Positions 25,367 through 35,217 of a stretch of 64,000 nt of DNA are shown here, piece by piece. The translations under genes were made by a program, and so were the position numbers. A model generated the notes under the pieces. That model worked only from the letters and a program-made list of their open reading frames with translations. It ran no database searches and was not told the origin of the DNA. The first letter of the stretch is position 1; the number at the start of each line of letters is the position of its first letter. Source of the stretch: Massilia rhizosphaerae (lineage in GTDB: Bacteria; Pseudomonadota; Gammaproteobacteria; Burkholderiales; Burkholderiaceae_D); contig NZ_JADKYX010000008.1 of assembly GCF_016093545.1 (NCBI RefSeq), forward strand, positions 62,001 to 126,000, written 5' to 3'.

Positions 25367-27112
25367 ATGAACGCTTCTTCGACCGATCGACTGCGCGCAC
25401 GACTGACGCAGCTGCTGCGCGCCAATGCCATCCTGATGTGGGCGGCGCTGGTCGGTTGCGCCGGCGCGCTGGCGACGCTCGTCTTCCGCGACGGCCTCAC
25501 CCTGCTGCAGGCGCGCCTGTTCGGCCGCAGCGGCTCCTTCGTCGACATCGCCACCTCGCTGCCGTGGCTGACGCGCCTCTTGATGCCCTGCGCCGGCGGC
25601 CTGTTCGCGGGCTGCCTGCTGGTGCTGGCGCGGCGCCATGCCGGCGGCGTGCGTGCCGACTACATGGAAGTGGTGGCCGTCGGCGACGGCAAGGTGCCGG
25701 TGCAGCTCACGCTCGTCAACAGCCTGTCGTCGCTGCTGTCGATCGCGTCCGGGGGCTCGATCGGCCGCGAAGGCTCGATGATCCAGCTGGCCGCGATGAC
25801 CGCGTCCGTCGTCGGCCGCGTCGCCCGGTTCAACACCGTGCGCCTGCGCCTGCTCGTGGCCTGCGGCGCGGCGGCCGGTATCGCCTCGGCCTACAACGCC
25901 CCCATCGCCAGCGCCTTCTTCGTCACCGAGATCATCCTCGGCGCCATCACGATGAACAGCCTCGGGCCGATCATGGTCTCCGCCGTCGTCGCCAACATCA
26001 CCATGCGCCGCCTGCCCGGCTATCACCCGACGTACGAGATGCCGGACTTCGCGCCGATCGCCAACATGGAGGTCGTGTGGTTCGTGCTGCTCGGCGTGCT
26101 CGCGGGCCTGATCGCGCCGGCCTTCCTGTACGCGCTGCAGCACACGCGCCGCTTATTCGCCGCGAGCCGCCTGCCGCTGCCGCTGCGGCTCGCGCTCGGC
26201 GGCCTGGGCGTGGGCGCCATCTCCGTCTGGGTGCCGCAGGTCTGGGGCAACGGCTACAGCGTCGTGAACTCGCTGCTGCATCAATCGTGGCTATGGCAGG
26301 CGGTCCTCACGGTCCTCGTCTGCAAGATCGCGGCCACGCTGCTCACCAGCGGTTCCGGCGCCATCGGCGGCATCTTCACGCCCACGCTGTTCGTCGGCGC
26401 GGCCGTCGGCCACCTGTTCGCGCTGGTGCCGCAGGCGCTGTGGCCGGAAACGGCGGCGGCGCCGCCCGCCTTCGTTGCCGTCGGCATGGGCGCCATGCTC
26501 GCCGCCGCGACGAGCGCGCCGCTGATGGCGATCCTGATGATCTTCGAGATGACGCTCAGCTACTCGTTGATGCTGCCGCTGATGCTGGCCTGCGTGGTCG
26601 CCTTCGCCGTCGCGCGCGCCGTGAACGGGCCGTCGATGTACGAGATCACGGCGCGCCGCGTAGCCGACGAGCACGAACGCGAACGCCTGCGCGCCATCCG
26701 CATGCAGGAACTGATCCGCCCCGCCGACACCGTCCTGCCGCTGGACGCTTCCATCGCGCAGGCGGCCGCGCTGTTCCGCCAGCACCCGGTGAAATACGTC
26801 TACCTCGTCGACGACACGCGGCGCTATCGCGGCGTGGTGGCCCTGCACGACGTCGCCGCGCTGTACCAGCAGGACGACGCCGCGGGCCGCACCTGCGCCG
26901 ACATCGTCCGCCCGGACGTGCTGCCGGTCGTCAGCGCCGACATGGGACTGGAAGACGCGCTGCGCCAGTTCATGCGCCACCACGGCGAGCGCCTGCCGGC
27001 CGTGCGCAGCCACGACGATCCCGAACTGCTCGGCGCCGTGCACAAGACCGACGTGCTGGATGCGTATGTGCGGCTGAACCGGATGCCGCTGGGGGCGCAG
27101 GTGGAGGCGTGA
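25367..27112 (+). CDS. ClcB-like chloride channel/transporter with CBS pair
   Basis: A 581-residue CLC protein. The membrane part (about 20-430) carries the chloride-selectivity signatures SGGSIGREGS, and later GSGAIGGIFTPTLFVGA; the C-terminal 150 residues form two CBS domains (RPADTVLPLDASIAQAAALF; PVVSADMGLEDALRQFM), which often bind nucleotides and gate transport. In the first motif the CLC 'GxxxGREGP' is GSIGREGSM, with Ser replacing the usual Pro. CLC proteins of this type support acid resistance or chloride balance. No strong ribosome site precedes the ATG. It marks the end of ordinary high-GC sequence before the restriction island. Confidence 0.9.
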   Translation: MNASSTDRLRARLTQLLRANAILMWAALVGCAGALATLVFRDGLTLLQARLFGRSGSFVDIATSLPWLTRLLMPCAGGLFAGCLLVLARRHAGGVRADYMEVVAVGDGKVPVQLTLVNSLSSLLSIASGGSIGREGSMIQLAAMTASVVGRVARFNTVRLRLLVACGAAAGIASAYNAPIASAFFVTEIILGAITMNSLGPIMVSAVVANITMRRLPGYHPTYEMPDFAPIANMEVVWFVLLGVLAGLIAPAFLYALQHTRRLFAASRLPLPLRLALGGLGVGAISVWVPQVWGNGYSVVNSLLHQSWLWQAVLTVLVCKIAATLLTSGSGAIGGIFTPTLFVGAAVGHLFALVPQALWPETAAAPPAFVAVGMGAMLAAATSAPLMAILMIFEMTLSYSLMLPLMLACVVAFAVARAVNGPSMYEITARRVADEHERERLRAIRMQELIRPADTVLPLDASIAQAAALFRQHPVKYVYLVDDTRRYRGVVALHDVAALYQQDDAAGRTCADIVRPDVLPVVSADMGLEDALRQFMRHHGERLPAVRSHDDPELLGAVHKTDVLDAYVRLNRMPLGAQVEA

Positions 27113-27172
27113 AAATGCGGTATCCGTGTTCATATTTTTACCGCGTTCACGTGACGTGAAAGGCAGAAATTC

Positions 27173-27420
27173 ATGAACAACGCATTCGTTTACAACGATA
27201 AGATCGGCCTGGTCGTCGCTGCCCTCGATGCGTTACGTGATTCAGCAGGTATTCAAGGCGAAATCCTCGAACATGGCGACGCCGACGCCGACGCAGCGAC
27301 ATCGGCCCGCAGTTCATCGACACGGCGGGGAACGCTTGTATCGATGACGTGGCGGGCATTGATGTCCATGTAGCCGGCCGGCGCGGTAACGTTGGACGCG
27401 AAATTGTTCAGCATGTTTGA
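27173..27420 (+). pseudogene. Decayed AbiEi-like antitoxin fragment
   Basis: A short frame begins MNNAFVYNDKIGLVVAALDA and LRDSAGIQGEILEHGDADAD, resembling the start of an AbiEi-type (COG-like) antitoxin. After about 27290 similarity resumes in the next frame as GPQFIDTAGNACIDDVAG, resembling a later segment of that family, then stops at TGA 27418-27420. The middle and the C-terminal part are missing. It looks like a remnant with an internal deletion and frameshift, left beside the restriction island. Identification is from memory of the family's FIDTAGNA motif and is uncertain. The remaining bases of the 27113-27457 gap hold no other gene. Confidence 0.35.
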
Positions 27421-27457
27421 ATACTTGGACATGCGCGACAGTCCAACTACGTGGATG

Positions 27458-28917
27458 TCAGTTTCCACGCAATCCGACTGCCACGTCTCGAAACGAGGCC
27501 AAAGCCGCTTCGAGATGCTCGATGATTTCTTGCTGCAGCACGTCGGGTGGCGGCAGGTTATCGAGGTTGTCCAGGCTTTCGTCTTTCAACCAGAAGATGT
27601 CCAGGCTGGCCTTGTCCCGGGCGATCAGGTCTTCGTAGCGGTAGTACTTGAAGCGTTCGGTTTCTTGCCGCTCGTGACGGTTTTCCGGATGGTAGCAGGC
27701 GATAAAGTCCCGCAAGTCATCGAGCTTCAGTGTGCGTGTCTTCAGCGTGAAGTGCTTGTTGGTGCGCAGGTCGTAGAACCACACGCCTTTGGTATGAACA
27801 CGGCCGTCCTTGGGCGCATTGTCGAAGAACACCACATTGGCCTTCACACCCTGCGCATAGAAGATGCCCGTGGGCAGGCGCAAGATGGTGTGCACGTCGC
27901 AGGTCTCCAGCAATTTCCTGCGAATCTTCTCACCAGCACCACCCTCAAACAGCACGTTATCGGGCAACACCACGGCGGCCTTGCCATCTACCTTCAGCAT
28001 GCTGACGATGTGTTGCAGGAAGTTAAGCTGCTTGTTCGAGGTGGTTTCCCAGAAGTCCTGGCGTTCGTAGGTCAACGCGTCGCGGTCTTCCTCACCCTCC
28101 TCGTTGGTGATGGTCATGCTGCTCTTCTTGCCAAACGGTGGGTTGGCCAGCACGTAATCCACCTTGCATTTGGGTTCCGCGATCAGGGCATCCGAACGAT
28201 CAACCGAAGGTTCGCCGTCCAACTCGCCGATGTTGTGCAGAAACAGGTTCATCAGGCACAGGCGGCGTGTGTTGGGCACGATCTCGTTGCCATGGAAGGT
28301 TGCATCGCGCAAAAAAGCCTTTTGCGTCTTGTTCAACGTGGCGTTCGGGCGGGTCAACCAGTTGTAGGCACCGAGGAAGAAGCCGCCGTGCCGCAGGCCG
28401 GGTCGGCAATGGTCTTGCCCGGTTCTGGTCGCACACACTCCACCATGGCCTGGATCACGGCACGCGGCGTGAAGTACTGGCCAGCGCCACTCTTGGTGTC
28501 CTCCGCGTTCTTTTGCAGCAGCCCTTCGTACAAATCACCCTTGGTGTCGGCATCCATGCCCACCCAGCTCTGCTCGTCGATCATCTGCACCAGGCGCGAG
28601 AGCTTGGCCGGGTCCTGGATCTTGTTCTGCGCCTTGAAGAAGATCGCGCCCAGCATGCCCGGCCCGGAACCCAGCTTGTGCAGTGTGGCGAGATAGTGCG
28701 CTTCCAGCGGCTCGCCGGTCTTGCCGCGCAGGGCGGCCCAGTCAAAGCCCTTGGGAATATGCGTGTCACGGTTGTACGGCTCCTGCGCATACTCGTGCGC
28801 CATCTTCAGGAACAGCAGGTAGGTGAGCTGCTCCAGGTAATCGCCATAGCCCACGCCGTCATCGCGCAACGTGTGACAAAAGTTCCAGACTTTCTGGATG
28901 AGGGTGGAAGTGTTCAT
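27458..28917 (-). pseudogene. hsdM: Type I restriction methyltransferase subunit HsdM, frameshifted
   Basis: The first frame (28917 to about 28390) encodes the N-terminal helical domain and reaches DPACGT, then runs into a stop at 28354. The rest, GGFFLGAYNWL through NPPFG (motif IV) to the end, continues in another frame. Comparing with the invariant DPACGTGGF motif, one base is missing at about 28387-28389 (ACC read as AC). The break falls in SAM-binding motif I, so no functional methyltransferase should be made unless the frame is restored or the base is a sequencing error. Its ATG overlaps the stop of the upstream gene by 4 bases. Total length would be a normal 485 residues. Confidence 0.85.
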
Positions 28918-30902
28918 TCCTTGTTTTCCGCAGAATTGGTCGAAGCGGTGTACGCTTGCCGTGGGTCCGTCATGGAAGGATAAGCGGTGCGCAGAGCGCC
29001 TTCCTTGACCATGGGAGTGAGTGTTCGTTTGCGCAGATCGTCCGGGTCGCGCCGCAGTGCCTGTGCCAGCACACGCAGCCCCAGCAAGCGATTGGTACAG
29101 AGCGCCAGAACAGTTTCCCGCAGGGCTGCCGGGGCCACGCGCCCTTGCCCGGATACCATGCGGCCCTGTTCGATCAGTTGGGTCTGCAGCGCTTCGGGGA
29201 GCGCTGACCAGTCGAGATAAGGCCCGACCGACACGGAAGCTGGCGACTCAAGCTCCGGTGGTACGGCGACTAGCTCCGGTGGTAGAGCTGCTAGCTCCGG
29301 TGATACGCCAGTGAGCTCCGGTGGTACAACATCAGCGCTAGTCGCCGAACCGGCCTGATCGGCCAAGTCAAAAACAGTCGCTGCCGAGCGCCGTTGCCAA
29401 GGGAGAAAATAAACCATTCCTCGGCCAGCGCCGTCCGGTACCAGAAAACCGTCCCGCACCAGGCCGCGCAGCATCTTTGTCAGATCGGCGGGATGGTCGG
29501 TACAGATCTGCTTGAGTCGGTCGTGGCTAACCAGTCCCTCCACCTGCGCCGTGATGAGGGCCAGGCGCGCGGTTTCTGGCAGCGCGGCAAAACGCGCGCC
29601 CAACAGCTTTGTCAGCTCGGCAATGGCTTGCGCCGGCACCAAGCTGCTCATGCGCAACTCCATTAGCGTCTGCTCAGGCTCCGGCAACTCGTATAACACC
29701 GGGCGGCGCCAGTGCTGGCCTGCCCAGTTGGTGTAAATCTTGGGCAAGCCTGAACCGGCGTGGTCACCATAGCCCACCAGTTGGAACATGGTCTGCACGC
29801 GGCGGTTGCGGCAATCGCTGTTACCGCCATGAATGGCGATTTCGGGCGGAATGCGCATCCGTCCCGGATTGCGAAAGCCATACATATCCGGCCGCTTGAC
29901 CACCAGCACCGACACGCGTCCCGAGTAGTCCGCATGGATCAGCGTATTGGCCAGCGCCTCGCGCAGAGCTTCGTGCACAGGAGTGTCTTCCACCCGCTGC
30001 CCATCCTGCAACAGAAACGGCACTTTCAGCTCGGCCGTGAGCTTCTGGTACACGCGGCGGAAAAAGTCGTACAGATTGCCTGACCAGCTACCGTCCGGCA
30101 CCAAGCGGTCGATCCAGCGCCTCTCGGTTTTGGCCTCGGGACGCTCCTGAAAATCCACCATGTAATGCGGCAACGCGTCGCGAATCACCTCGGCGCGGCC
30201 GAACATCAGCAGGCCCGCCAGCCGCAGCCCGCTATAGCCTTCTTCGCGGTTTTTGCCCCAGGCGCCTATGCGCTCAAGAAATTCCGGCACGGGCAGATCT
30301 GTCCACACATGCCCCGGCTTTACTGCTGCAAAGCGGTTACGGTAGGCAGCTACAGTGTCCATGTCCAAGTCGCTGAAATCAAAGCCCTTGAGCACGCGCT
30401 CGTCGCGCGCATCTTCCACACGCTCTGCCAGCATACGGCGCACCGCTTCATCATCGGCGGCGTAGTCGCCTTCAAAGCGGCGCAGCCACGTGCCGCCGAA
30501 CGGATTACTGCCCACATGTACAGGCCGCTGCTGACGAACCGCGCGTGGCACCCGCACCTGCAGCATCGTTTTGCCGGCGACTTGGATCGGCTGGACGTCG
30601 GTCTCGCTCAACAAATTGAGGCTGATCTGCTTGCGGTTATGCAGGTTATCCCACAGCGCCTTGCGCACCCGCTCGACATCGGAAAGCCCCAGCGCCCGGA
30701 ACTGCCCGCGCGGCTTCTCCTGCACGCCCAATAGAATGACCCCGCCGTCGGTATTGGCCATGGCGCTGTAGCTCTTCCAGAAATCCTCCGGCAGTTCGCC
30801 ACGCCCATCGCGCCCCTGTGCCGCCTTGCACTCCAGATCGCAGGATTCGGCCAGGCCGGCGAAATCGTCCTCGCTCCACGGCTCCTCAGCCAAGTCATTC
30901 AT
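28914..30902 (-). CDS. AlbA_2-domain ATP-binding protein within the type I R-M operon
   Basis: A 662-residue protein. Residues about 15-150 form a Schlafen/AlbA_2 domain (ESCDLECKAAQ, SAMANTDGGVILLGVQE), often annotated as RecG-related putative DNA-binding; about 300-400 form a HATPase_c_4 domain (HEALREALANTLIHADYSG, SGLPKIYTNW). The C-terminal part holds a four-fold PPEL heptad repeat and winged-helix-like segments. Such proteins travel with type I R-M and other defence loci, with no agreed role. It overlaps hsdS and hsdM by 4 bases on each side (ATGA), so it is a full operon member between S and M. Confidence 0.82.
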   Translation of the reverse strand: MNDLAEEPWSEDDFAGLAESCDLECKAAQGRDGRGELPEDFWKSYSAMANTDGGVILLGVQEKPRGQFRALGLSDVERVRKALWDNLHNRKQISLNLLSETDVQPIQVAGKTMLQVRVPRAVRQQRPVHVGSNPFGGTWLRRFEGDYAADDEAVRRMLAERVEDARDERVLKGFDFSDLDMDTVAAYRNRFAAVKPGHVWTDLPVPEFLERIGAWGKNREEGYSGLRLAGLLMFGRAEVIRDALPHYMVDFQERPEAKTERRWIDRLVPDGSWSGNLYDFFRRVYQKLTAELKVPFLLQDGQRVEDTPVHEALREALANTLIHADYSGRVSVLVVKRPDMYGFRNPGRMRIPPEIAIHGGNSDCRNRRVQTMFQLVGYGDHAGSGLPKIYTNWAGQHWRRPVLYELPEPEQTLMELRMSSLVPAQAIAELTKLLGARFAALPETARLALITAQVEGLVSHDRLKQICTDHPADLTKMLRGLVRDGFLVPDGAGRGMVYFLPWQRRSAATVFDLADQAGSATSADVVPPELTGVSPELAALPPELVAVPPELESPASVSVGPYLDWSALPEALQTQLIEQGRMVSGQGRVAPAALRETVLALCTNRLLGLRVLAQALRRDPDDLRKRTLTPMVKEGALRTAYPSMTDPRQAYTASTNSAENKE
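29251..29334. repeat. Four 21-bp tandem repeats (AGCTCCGGTG...)
   Basis: Four units beginning AGCTCCGGTG lie head to tail at 29251, 29272, 29293 and 29314. They encode (S/P)PEL heptads in the linker of the AlbA_2 protein and keep the frame. The copy number could vary by slippage without disrupting the gene. Confidence 0.85.
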
Positions 30903-32443
30903 GCTGCGGCTTCCTCTGTCTTGCGCCCTCGCGGCTTTTTCGTGGCGGGCTGCGCGGCGCGCTCGCTGCGGATGCGTTCGAGCAGCATGCTGGCCGGTTC
31001 GTCGTCCGGGTCTTGCGGCACTAGCTGGCCGGCGAAGGCGGCGCGGAGGATATTTTGGCGTTGAGCGGTGGATTGTTTGCGTGCCAGTTCTAGCGCGGCT
31101 TCCATATCATCCGAGCATGTAAGCGCGGTCTGCACGATTTCTCCGAGAGCTGCCATTTCTGCAAGAGGCGGCAACGGCACCGGAAAAGGATGCAAATCAC
31201 TCAAGGAAATCCGCTTATGCCCAGCGGTGGATTTTGCAGCCGCTTCAATCCGAATGCGTGCGCTCGGACTGCGTAGGGTATTCACCACATGGATAGCTAT
31301 GTGTTGTGAAGGCGATGACAGCTTGCCGCAAAAGATCCGGTCCGGGTACTGAACCGACATCGGCGGAACCGCTTGGACAACGGCACAACATCCGACGTAT
31401 TCCACCGAACCACTCAGCCGCGAGATGAGCAGGTCACCGTCCTCCAGGTAATCGTCATTGCGGCACTGATCTGCGTGCAGGTAGTTGAGCGCACCAAAGT
31501 CAATCTTCCCTTGGCGGACTGCACTCGATTTGAGAACCGGATACGGCGTCAATTCTCTCGTCGAGGTTTCGGCAGTGCCGCTGCGCAATCGGCTCAGCAG
31601 TTGATCTAACGATGCCCACACCCACCCCTTCGGCAGCTCCGGCAGGCCAGTGGTGTCTGGCGCGACGGGCTCGGGATATTTCTTTTGCCAATCCTTGGAC
31701 GGGGTTTTACCTTGTTCCTTGAACTTGGCGAGCTGCTTTTTTTCCCAGCGGGCACGCCGCTCGCGGAGGATGCGCTCCAACAGTTGCGCGCCGGTCTCAA
31801 GGGGCGTGTTCGCAGCACGGTGTGCTTCACGCCATGAGGCCGTGAGCGCGCCTTCCACGGCCGCCTTGAGCAGAGACTGGCGGTATTGCTGCAACTTCTT
31901 CTGCGCAGCCTTCAGCTCCGCAACGCCGGCATCGAGGTCGGACAGCAGTTCTTCGAGCTTTGCGACGATGCGGGCTTGTTCGGCCGGCGGCGCGATTGGA
32001 ATCTCAGAAGCATTGAGCTTTTTAAGCGTCAGCCGGGTTATTGCAACACCGGCAACGTTATCGAGCATTGATCGCTTGGTATCCGGCTCTTGGAGCGCGT
32101 ACAGCAAGTACTTTGGAAACAGCGCCGGACCAGGACGAAGAACACCAACACTTGATAGCAGTGAGAAGGGCTCATCCAGTGTATTCAATGCGACCGCACC
32201 GGTACCGGCACCGTCTTTGACATATAGGACATCTCCCTTTCGAACATCACAACGCGAATAAATCTCAGCATGCATCTCCGCATCGACATAAGTTATATCT
32301 TCAAGGTCCAAACCCCACGGCTTGATGTTCTTCGCGGTGACGTACTTGAACGCACCGATTGGGCCATTCGGTGGCGAGTGATGCGTGCCATCAGTGATCT
32401 TCTCGCACAGCTCTGCGAGCGGCAGCTTCAGAAACCTGCTCAC
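30899..32443 (-). CDS. hsdS: Type I restriction specificity subunit HsdS
   Basis: A 514-residue HsdS with the usual two target-recognition domains: the first about 5-160 (ITDGTHHSPPNGPIG, opening) and the second about 260-430 (LPELPKGWVWASLDQLL), each followed by a coiled-coil spacer (PAEQARIVAKLEELLSDLDA; PPLAEMAALGEIV). The target sequence cannot be read from sequence. The start is GTG, overlapping the hsdR stop as GTGA. The C-terminal tail is Lys/Arg-rich. The open frame is intact, so the specificity unit itself is not obviously decayed. Confidence 0.92.
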   Translation of the reverse strand: MSRFLKLPLAELCEKITDGTHHSPPNGPIGAFKYVTAKNIKPWGLDLEDITYVDAEMHAEIYSRCDVRKGDVLYVKDGAGTGAVALNTLDEPFSLLSSVGVLRPGPALFPKYLLYALQEPDTKRSMLDNVAGVAITRLTLKKLNASEIPIAPPAEQARIVAKLEELLSDLDAGVAELKAAQKKLQQYRQSLLKAAVEGALTASWREAHRAANTPLETGAQLLERILRERRARWEKKQLAKFKEQGKTPSKDWQKKYPEPVAPDTTGLPELPKGWVWASLDQLLSRLRSGTAETSTRELTPYPVLKSSAVRQGKIDFGALNYLHADQCRNDDYLEDGDLLISRLSGSVEYVGCCAVVQAVPPMSVQYPDRIFCGKLSSPSQHIAIHVVNTLRSPSARIRIEAAAKSTAGHKRISLSDLHPFPVPLPPLAEMAALGEIVQTALTCSDDMEAALELARKQSTAQRQNILRAAFAGQLVPQDPDDEPASMLLERIRSERAAQPATKKPRGRKTEEAAA

Positions 32444-35217
32444 GCCACCAACTCCTCATTCATCTCATTCATCAGCGTATCCAGCTCCTTGCCAAACAAC
32501 CCCCAAGCCTTCTGCAGCCCACCCTTGCCGGCCAGTTCGGCGTAATCAAAATCCTGGCGGCTGATCGAACATGAGCTGGCGATGTGCTCCTTCATCAGCC
32601 GCAGCCATTCGGTCTGCTCGGGCGTGAAGGCCGTCCCGCGCTGGGCGTTGTGACGCCAGATCCAGGCCTGGAAGCGCCGGTCCACTTCGTCGGCAAACGG
32701 TTTAAGTTCGCCGTCCAACCCGAGCGCGAAACGCACGAGGGACACCAGATCGGTAAGCTGGCGTTTCTTATCCACGCCTTTCACCTGACTGGCCTGCACC
32801 CGCGCATAGGCGCTCCACAGCCGCTCGGTGGTGAGCATCAGCGGCGGACGGCTCAACTGCTCGTGCAACTCTTCGATCATATCGAAAGTGAGCGCACGCC
32901 GCTGGTAGGGTTGGGCGTAGAAAAAGCCGAGGGCTGTAATTTCATTCTTGTGCGCCTTGAGGTAGTCGGCAAAGCTCTGGATGGCCTTTTGTGCCTGCAG
33001 CTCGGCCTGCTCAGAGAAGCCGCTGAATGTCACCTGGTCAAGGTTGATGTGGTCGATGAGCTGCTCGCGCTCGCGGCGGGCGTTTTCGATTTCGTCGCGC
33101 AGCTCCGGTATGTCGAAAAGCGCGCAGGCTGCCATCACGCGGGTCTTGCGAGCGGCCTCGATTTCTTCGGGGAGCAAGCTGTCTTCGTCACGGGTGATTT
33201 CCTTCGCTTTCGCCGTGGCGAGCGCGGTTTGCACAATGGCATCCGGGTTCAGCGCATGGATCAGCGCCTTGCCCAGGTCGCCCAGCGGGATGCCACCACT
33301 GTGCTTTTCGATGCGGGCCTTGGCCTTGTCGTCGAGCTGCTTGTTGAGGCGTACCAGGCGGTTGGCCAGTGACAGCACGGTGTCGTCGTCGCGGTGTCCC
33401 AAGGCCACGCCCTGCAGCAGATCCTTGAGCGCCACGCCGGGTTTCTTTTCCAGCGAGCGGCTTTCCGTCTTGCAGGATTTTTCCACGCCCACCGCATCGA
33501 TCAGTACGAAGCGAGTCTTGGCGCCGTTGGCACTGCCGCTGACGCGCTTCAGGCTGTCGGCGTCGAGGCTACGCACGCCACGGCCTTTCATCTGTTCGTA
33601 ATAGCCCTTGCTGCGAACATCTCGCATGAAGAGTAGCACTTCCAGGGGTTTCACATCGGTGCCGGTGGCGATCATGTCCACGGTGACGGCGATGCGTGGA
33701 TGGAAGTCGTTGCGAAAGCTCGCCAGCACGCCATCGGCGTCCTTTTCACTGTAGGTGACCTTACGGCAAAACGCGTTACCCTGACCGTAGACCTCGCGCA
33801 CGATGTTGATGATGTCGTCGGCATGGCTGTCGGTCTTGGCGAAGATGAGGGTCTTCGGCGTTTCCTTGCGGGCGGGGAAGATCTGCGTTTCCACCGCCGT
33901 CTTCATGGCCTGGATCACCTGCCGGATCTGGCTCGGATTGACCACCGATTTGTCCAGCTCTTTGGCAGAGTAGGCGGTGTCTTCCTCAGTTTCGGCCCAG
34001 CGCTTCTTGCGGGTGGCGCGGTCGCGATGGTCCACCCATTCTTTTGCCTTTAGCTCCGCGCCTTTCCGGGTGACTTCGGTGACGATCTCGTACACGTCAT
34101 AGCCGACATTGACGCCATCGGCCACCGAGTCTTCGTAGCTGTATTCGGCAACGATGTTCTCGTTGAAGAAGCCGAAGGTGCGTTTGTCCGGCGTCGCGGT
34201 AAGGCCGATGAGGTAGGCATCAAAGTAGTCGAGCACCTGCTTCCACAGATTGTAGATGCTGCGATGGCACTCGTCGATGATGATGAAGTCGAATTCCTCG
34301 ACCGGAATCGCCGCGTTGTAGCGCACCAGCTTTTCCTGCCTGGCCGTTTGCTGCACCTCGTTGAGCGACAAGTCCTCGGCGGCTTCTTCGATGGGCTCGC
34401 CGCTAAGGATGGAGTACATGCGCTGGATGGTGCTGATGCACACTTGCGCGTGCGGGTCGATGCTGGAAGATGCCAGCCGTTGCACGTTGTACAGTTCGGT
34501 GAATTTGCGCGCATCGTCCGGCGGCGTATAGGCCATGAATTCCTGGTGCGCCTGCTTGCCGAGGTTACGGGTATCGACCAGGAACAGAATGCGCTTGGCA
34601 CCGCCGAACTTGAGCAGGCGGTAGACGGCGGTGATGGCGGTGAAAGTCTTGCCCGCGCCGGTAGCCATGTGGATCAGCGCGCGGGGCTTGTTCTGCGCCA
34701 GCGATTTTTCCAGCCCGATGACGGCGCTGATCTGGCAGTCGCGCAGGTTTTGTTCGGGCAGCGCGGGCATCTGCTCTGCGAGGCAGCGTCGCAGGGTGTC
34801 GGGCTGGGCCAGCCATTCCTTGAGTTGGTCGGGCTGGAAGAAGTGGAACAGTTCGCGCGAGCGCGGTGCCGGGTCGGCGTTATCGGTGAAGCGGATGATC
34901 TGGCCGGTGGCCTCGAACAGAAAGCGTAGTGGCGTGTTGTCCTGGCGCCATTTGAGGTTGGCGCTGGCGTAGCGCTCGGTCTGGCTTTCGGTCGCGGTGA
35001 GATTCTCGCCAGCGCTGTCTTTCTTGGCCTCGATTACGCCGCAGGCCACGCGATCCACGAACAGCACGTAATCGGCCGGGCCGGTGTCGGTAGTGTACTC
35101 ACGTATGGCCACGCCCAATCCGGCTGACAGGTTCAACTGTTTCATGTCCTGAATCACCCAGCCGGCTTGTTCGAGTTTCTGGTCGATCTGCTGACGGGCC
35201 TTGGTTTCTGGCGTCAT
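32440..35217 (-). CDS. hsdR: Type I restriction endonuclease subunit HsdR
   Basis: A 925-residue motor and nuclease subunit of the EcoEI/EcoKI-like group. Near the N-terminus is the PD-(D/E)xK nuclease core (GPADYVLFVDR ... GVIEAKK). Helicase motifs follow: Walker A MATGAGKTFT, DECHRS, LTATP, and later TVDMIATGTDVKP and QMKGRGVR. It cleaves unmodified DNA after translocation, but needs HsdM and HsdS to bind. It is first in the operon. Because hsdM is frameshifted, this subunit should be idle in the present allele. Frame and length are normal. Confidence 0.93.
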   Translation of the reverse strand: MTPETKARQQIDQKLEQAGWVIQDMKQLNLSAGLGVAIREYTTDTGPADYVLFVDRVACGVIEAKKDSAGENLTATESQTERYASANLKWRQDNTPLRFLFEATGQIIRFTDNADPAPRSRELFHFFQPDQLKEWLAQPDTLRRCLAEQMPALPEQNLRDCQISAVIGLEKSLAQNKPRALIHMATGAGKTFTAITAVYRLLKFGGAKRILFLVDTRNLGKQAHQEFMAYTPPDDARKFTELYNVQRLASSSIDPHAQVCISTIQRMYSILSGEPIEEAAEDLSLNEVQQTARQEKLVRYNAAIPVEEFDFIIIDECHRSIYNLWKQVLDYFDAYLIGLTATPDKRTFGFFNENIVAEYSYEDSVADGVNVGYDVYEIVTEVTRKGAELKAKEWVDHRDRATRKKRWAETEEDTAYSAKELDKSVVNPSQIRQVIQAMKTAVETQIFPARKETPKTLIFAKTDSHADDIINIVREVYGQGNAFCRKVTYSEKDADGVLASFRNDFHPRIAVTVDMIATGTDVKPLEVLLFMRDVRSKGYYEQMKGRGVRSLDADSLKRVSGSANGAKTRFVLIDAVGVEKSCKTESRSLEKKPGVALKDLLQGVALGHRDDDTVLSLANRLVRLNKQLDDKAKARIEKHSGGIPLGDLGKALIHALNPDAIVQTALATAKAKEITRDEDSLLPEEIEAARKTRVMAACALFDIPELRDEIENARREREQLIDHINLDQVTFSGFSEQAELQAQKAIQSFADYLKAHKNEITALGFFYAQPYQRRALTFDMIEELHEQLSRPPLMLTTERLWSAYARVQASQVKGVDKKRQLTDLVSLVRFALGLDGELKPFADEVDRRFQAWIWRHNAQRGTAFTPEQTEWLRLMKEHIASSCSISRQDFDYAELAGKGGLQKAWGLFGKELDTLMNEMNEELVA

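Noticed and set aside
27253..27468. 71-aa minus-strand frame beside hsdM
   Set aside because: No motifs or ribosome site; overlaps the likely AbiEi remnant on the other strand.
29251..29334. CRISPR-like repeat array
   Set aside because: The four 21-bp units are contiguous, with no spacers, and in frame within a coding gene.
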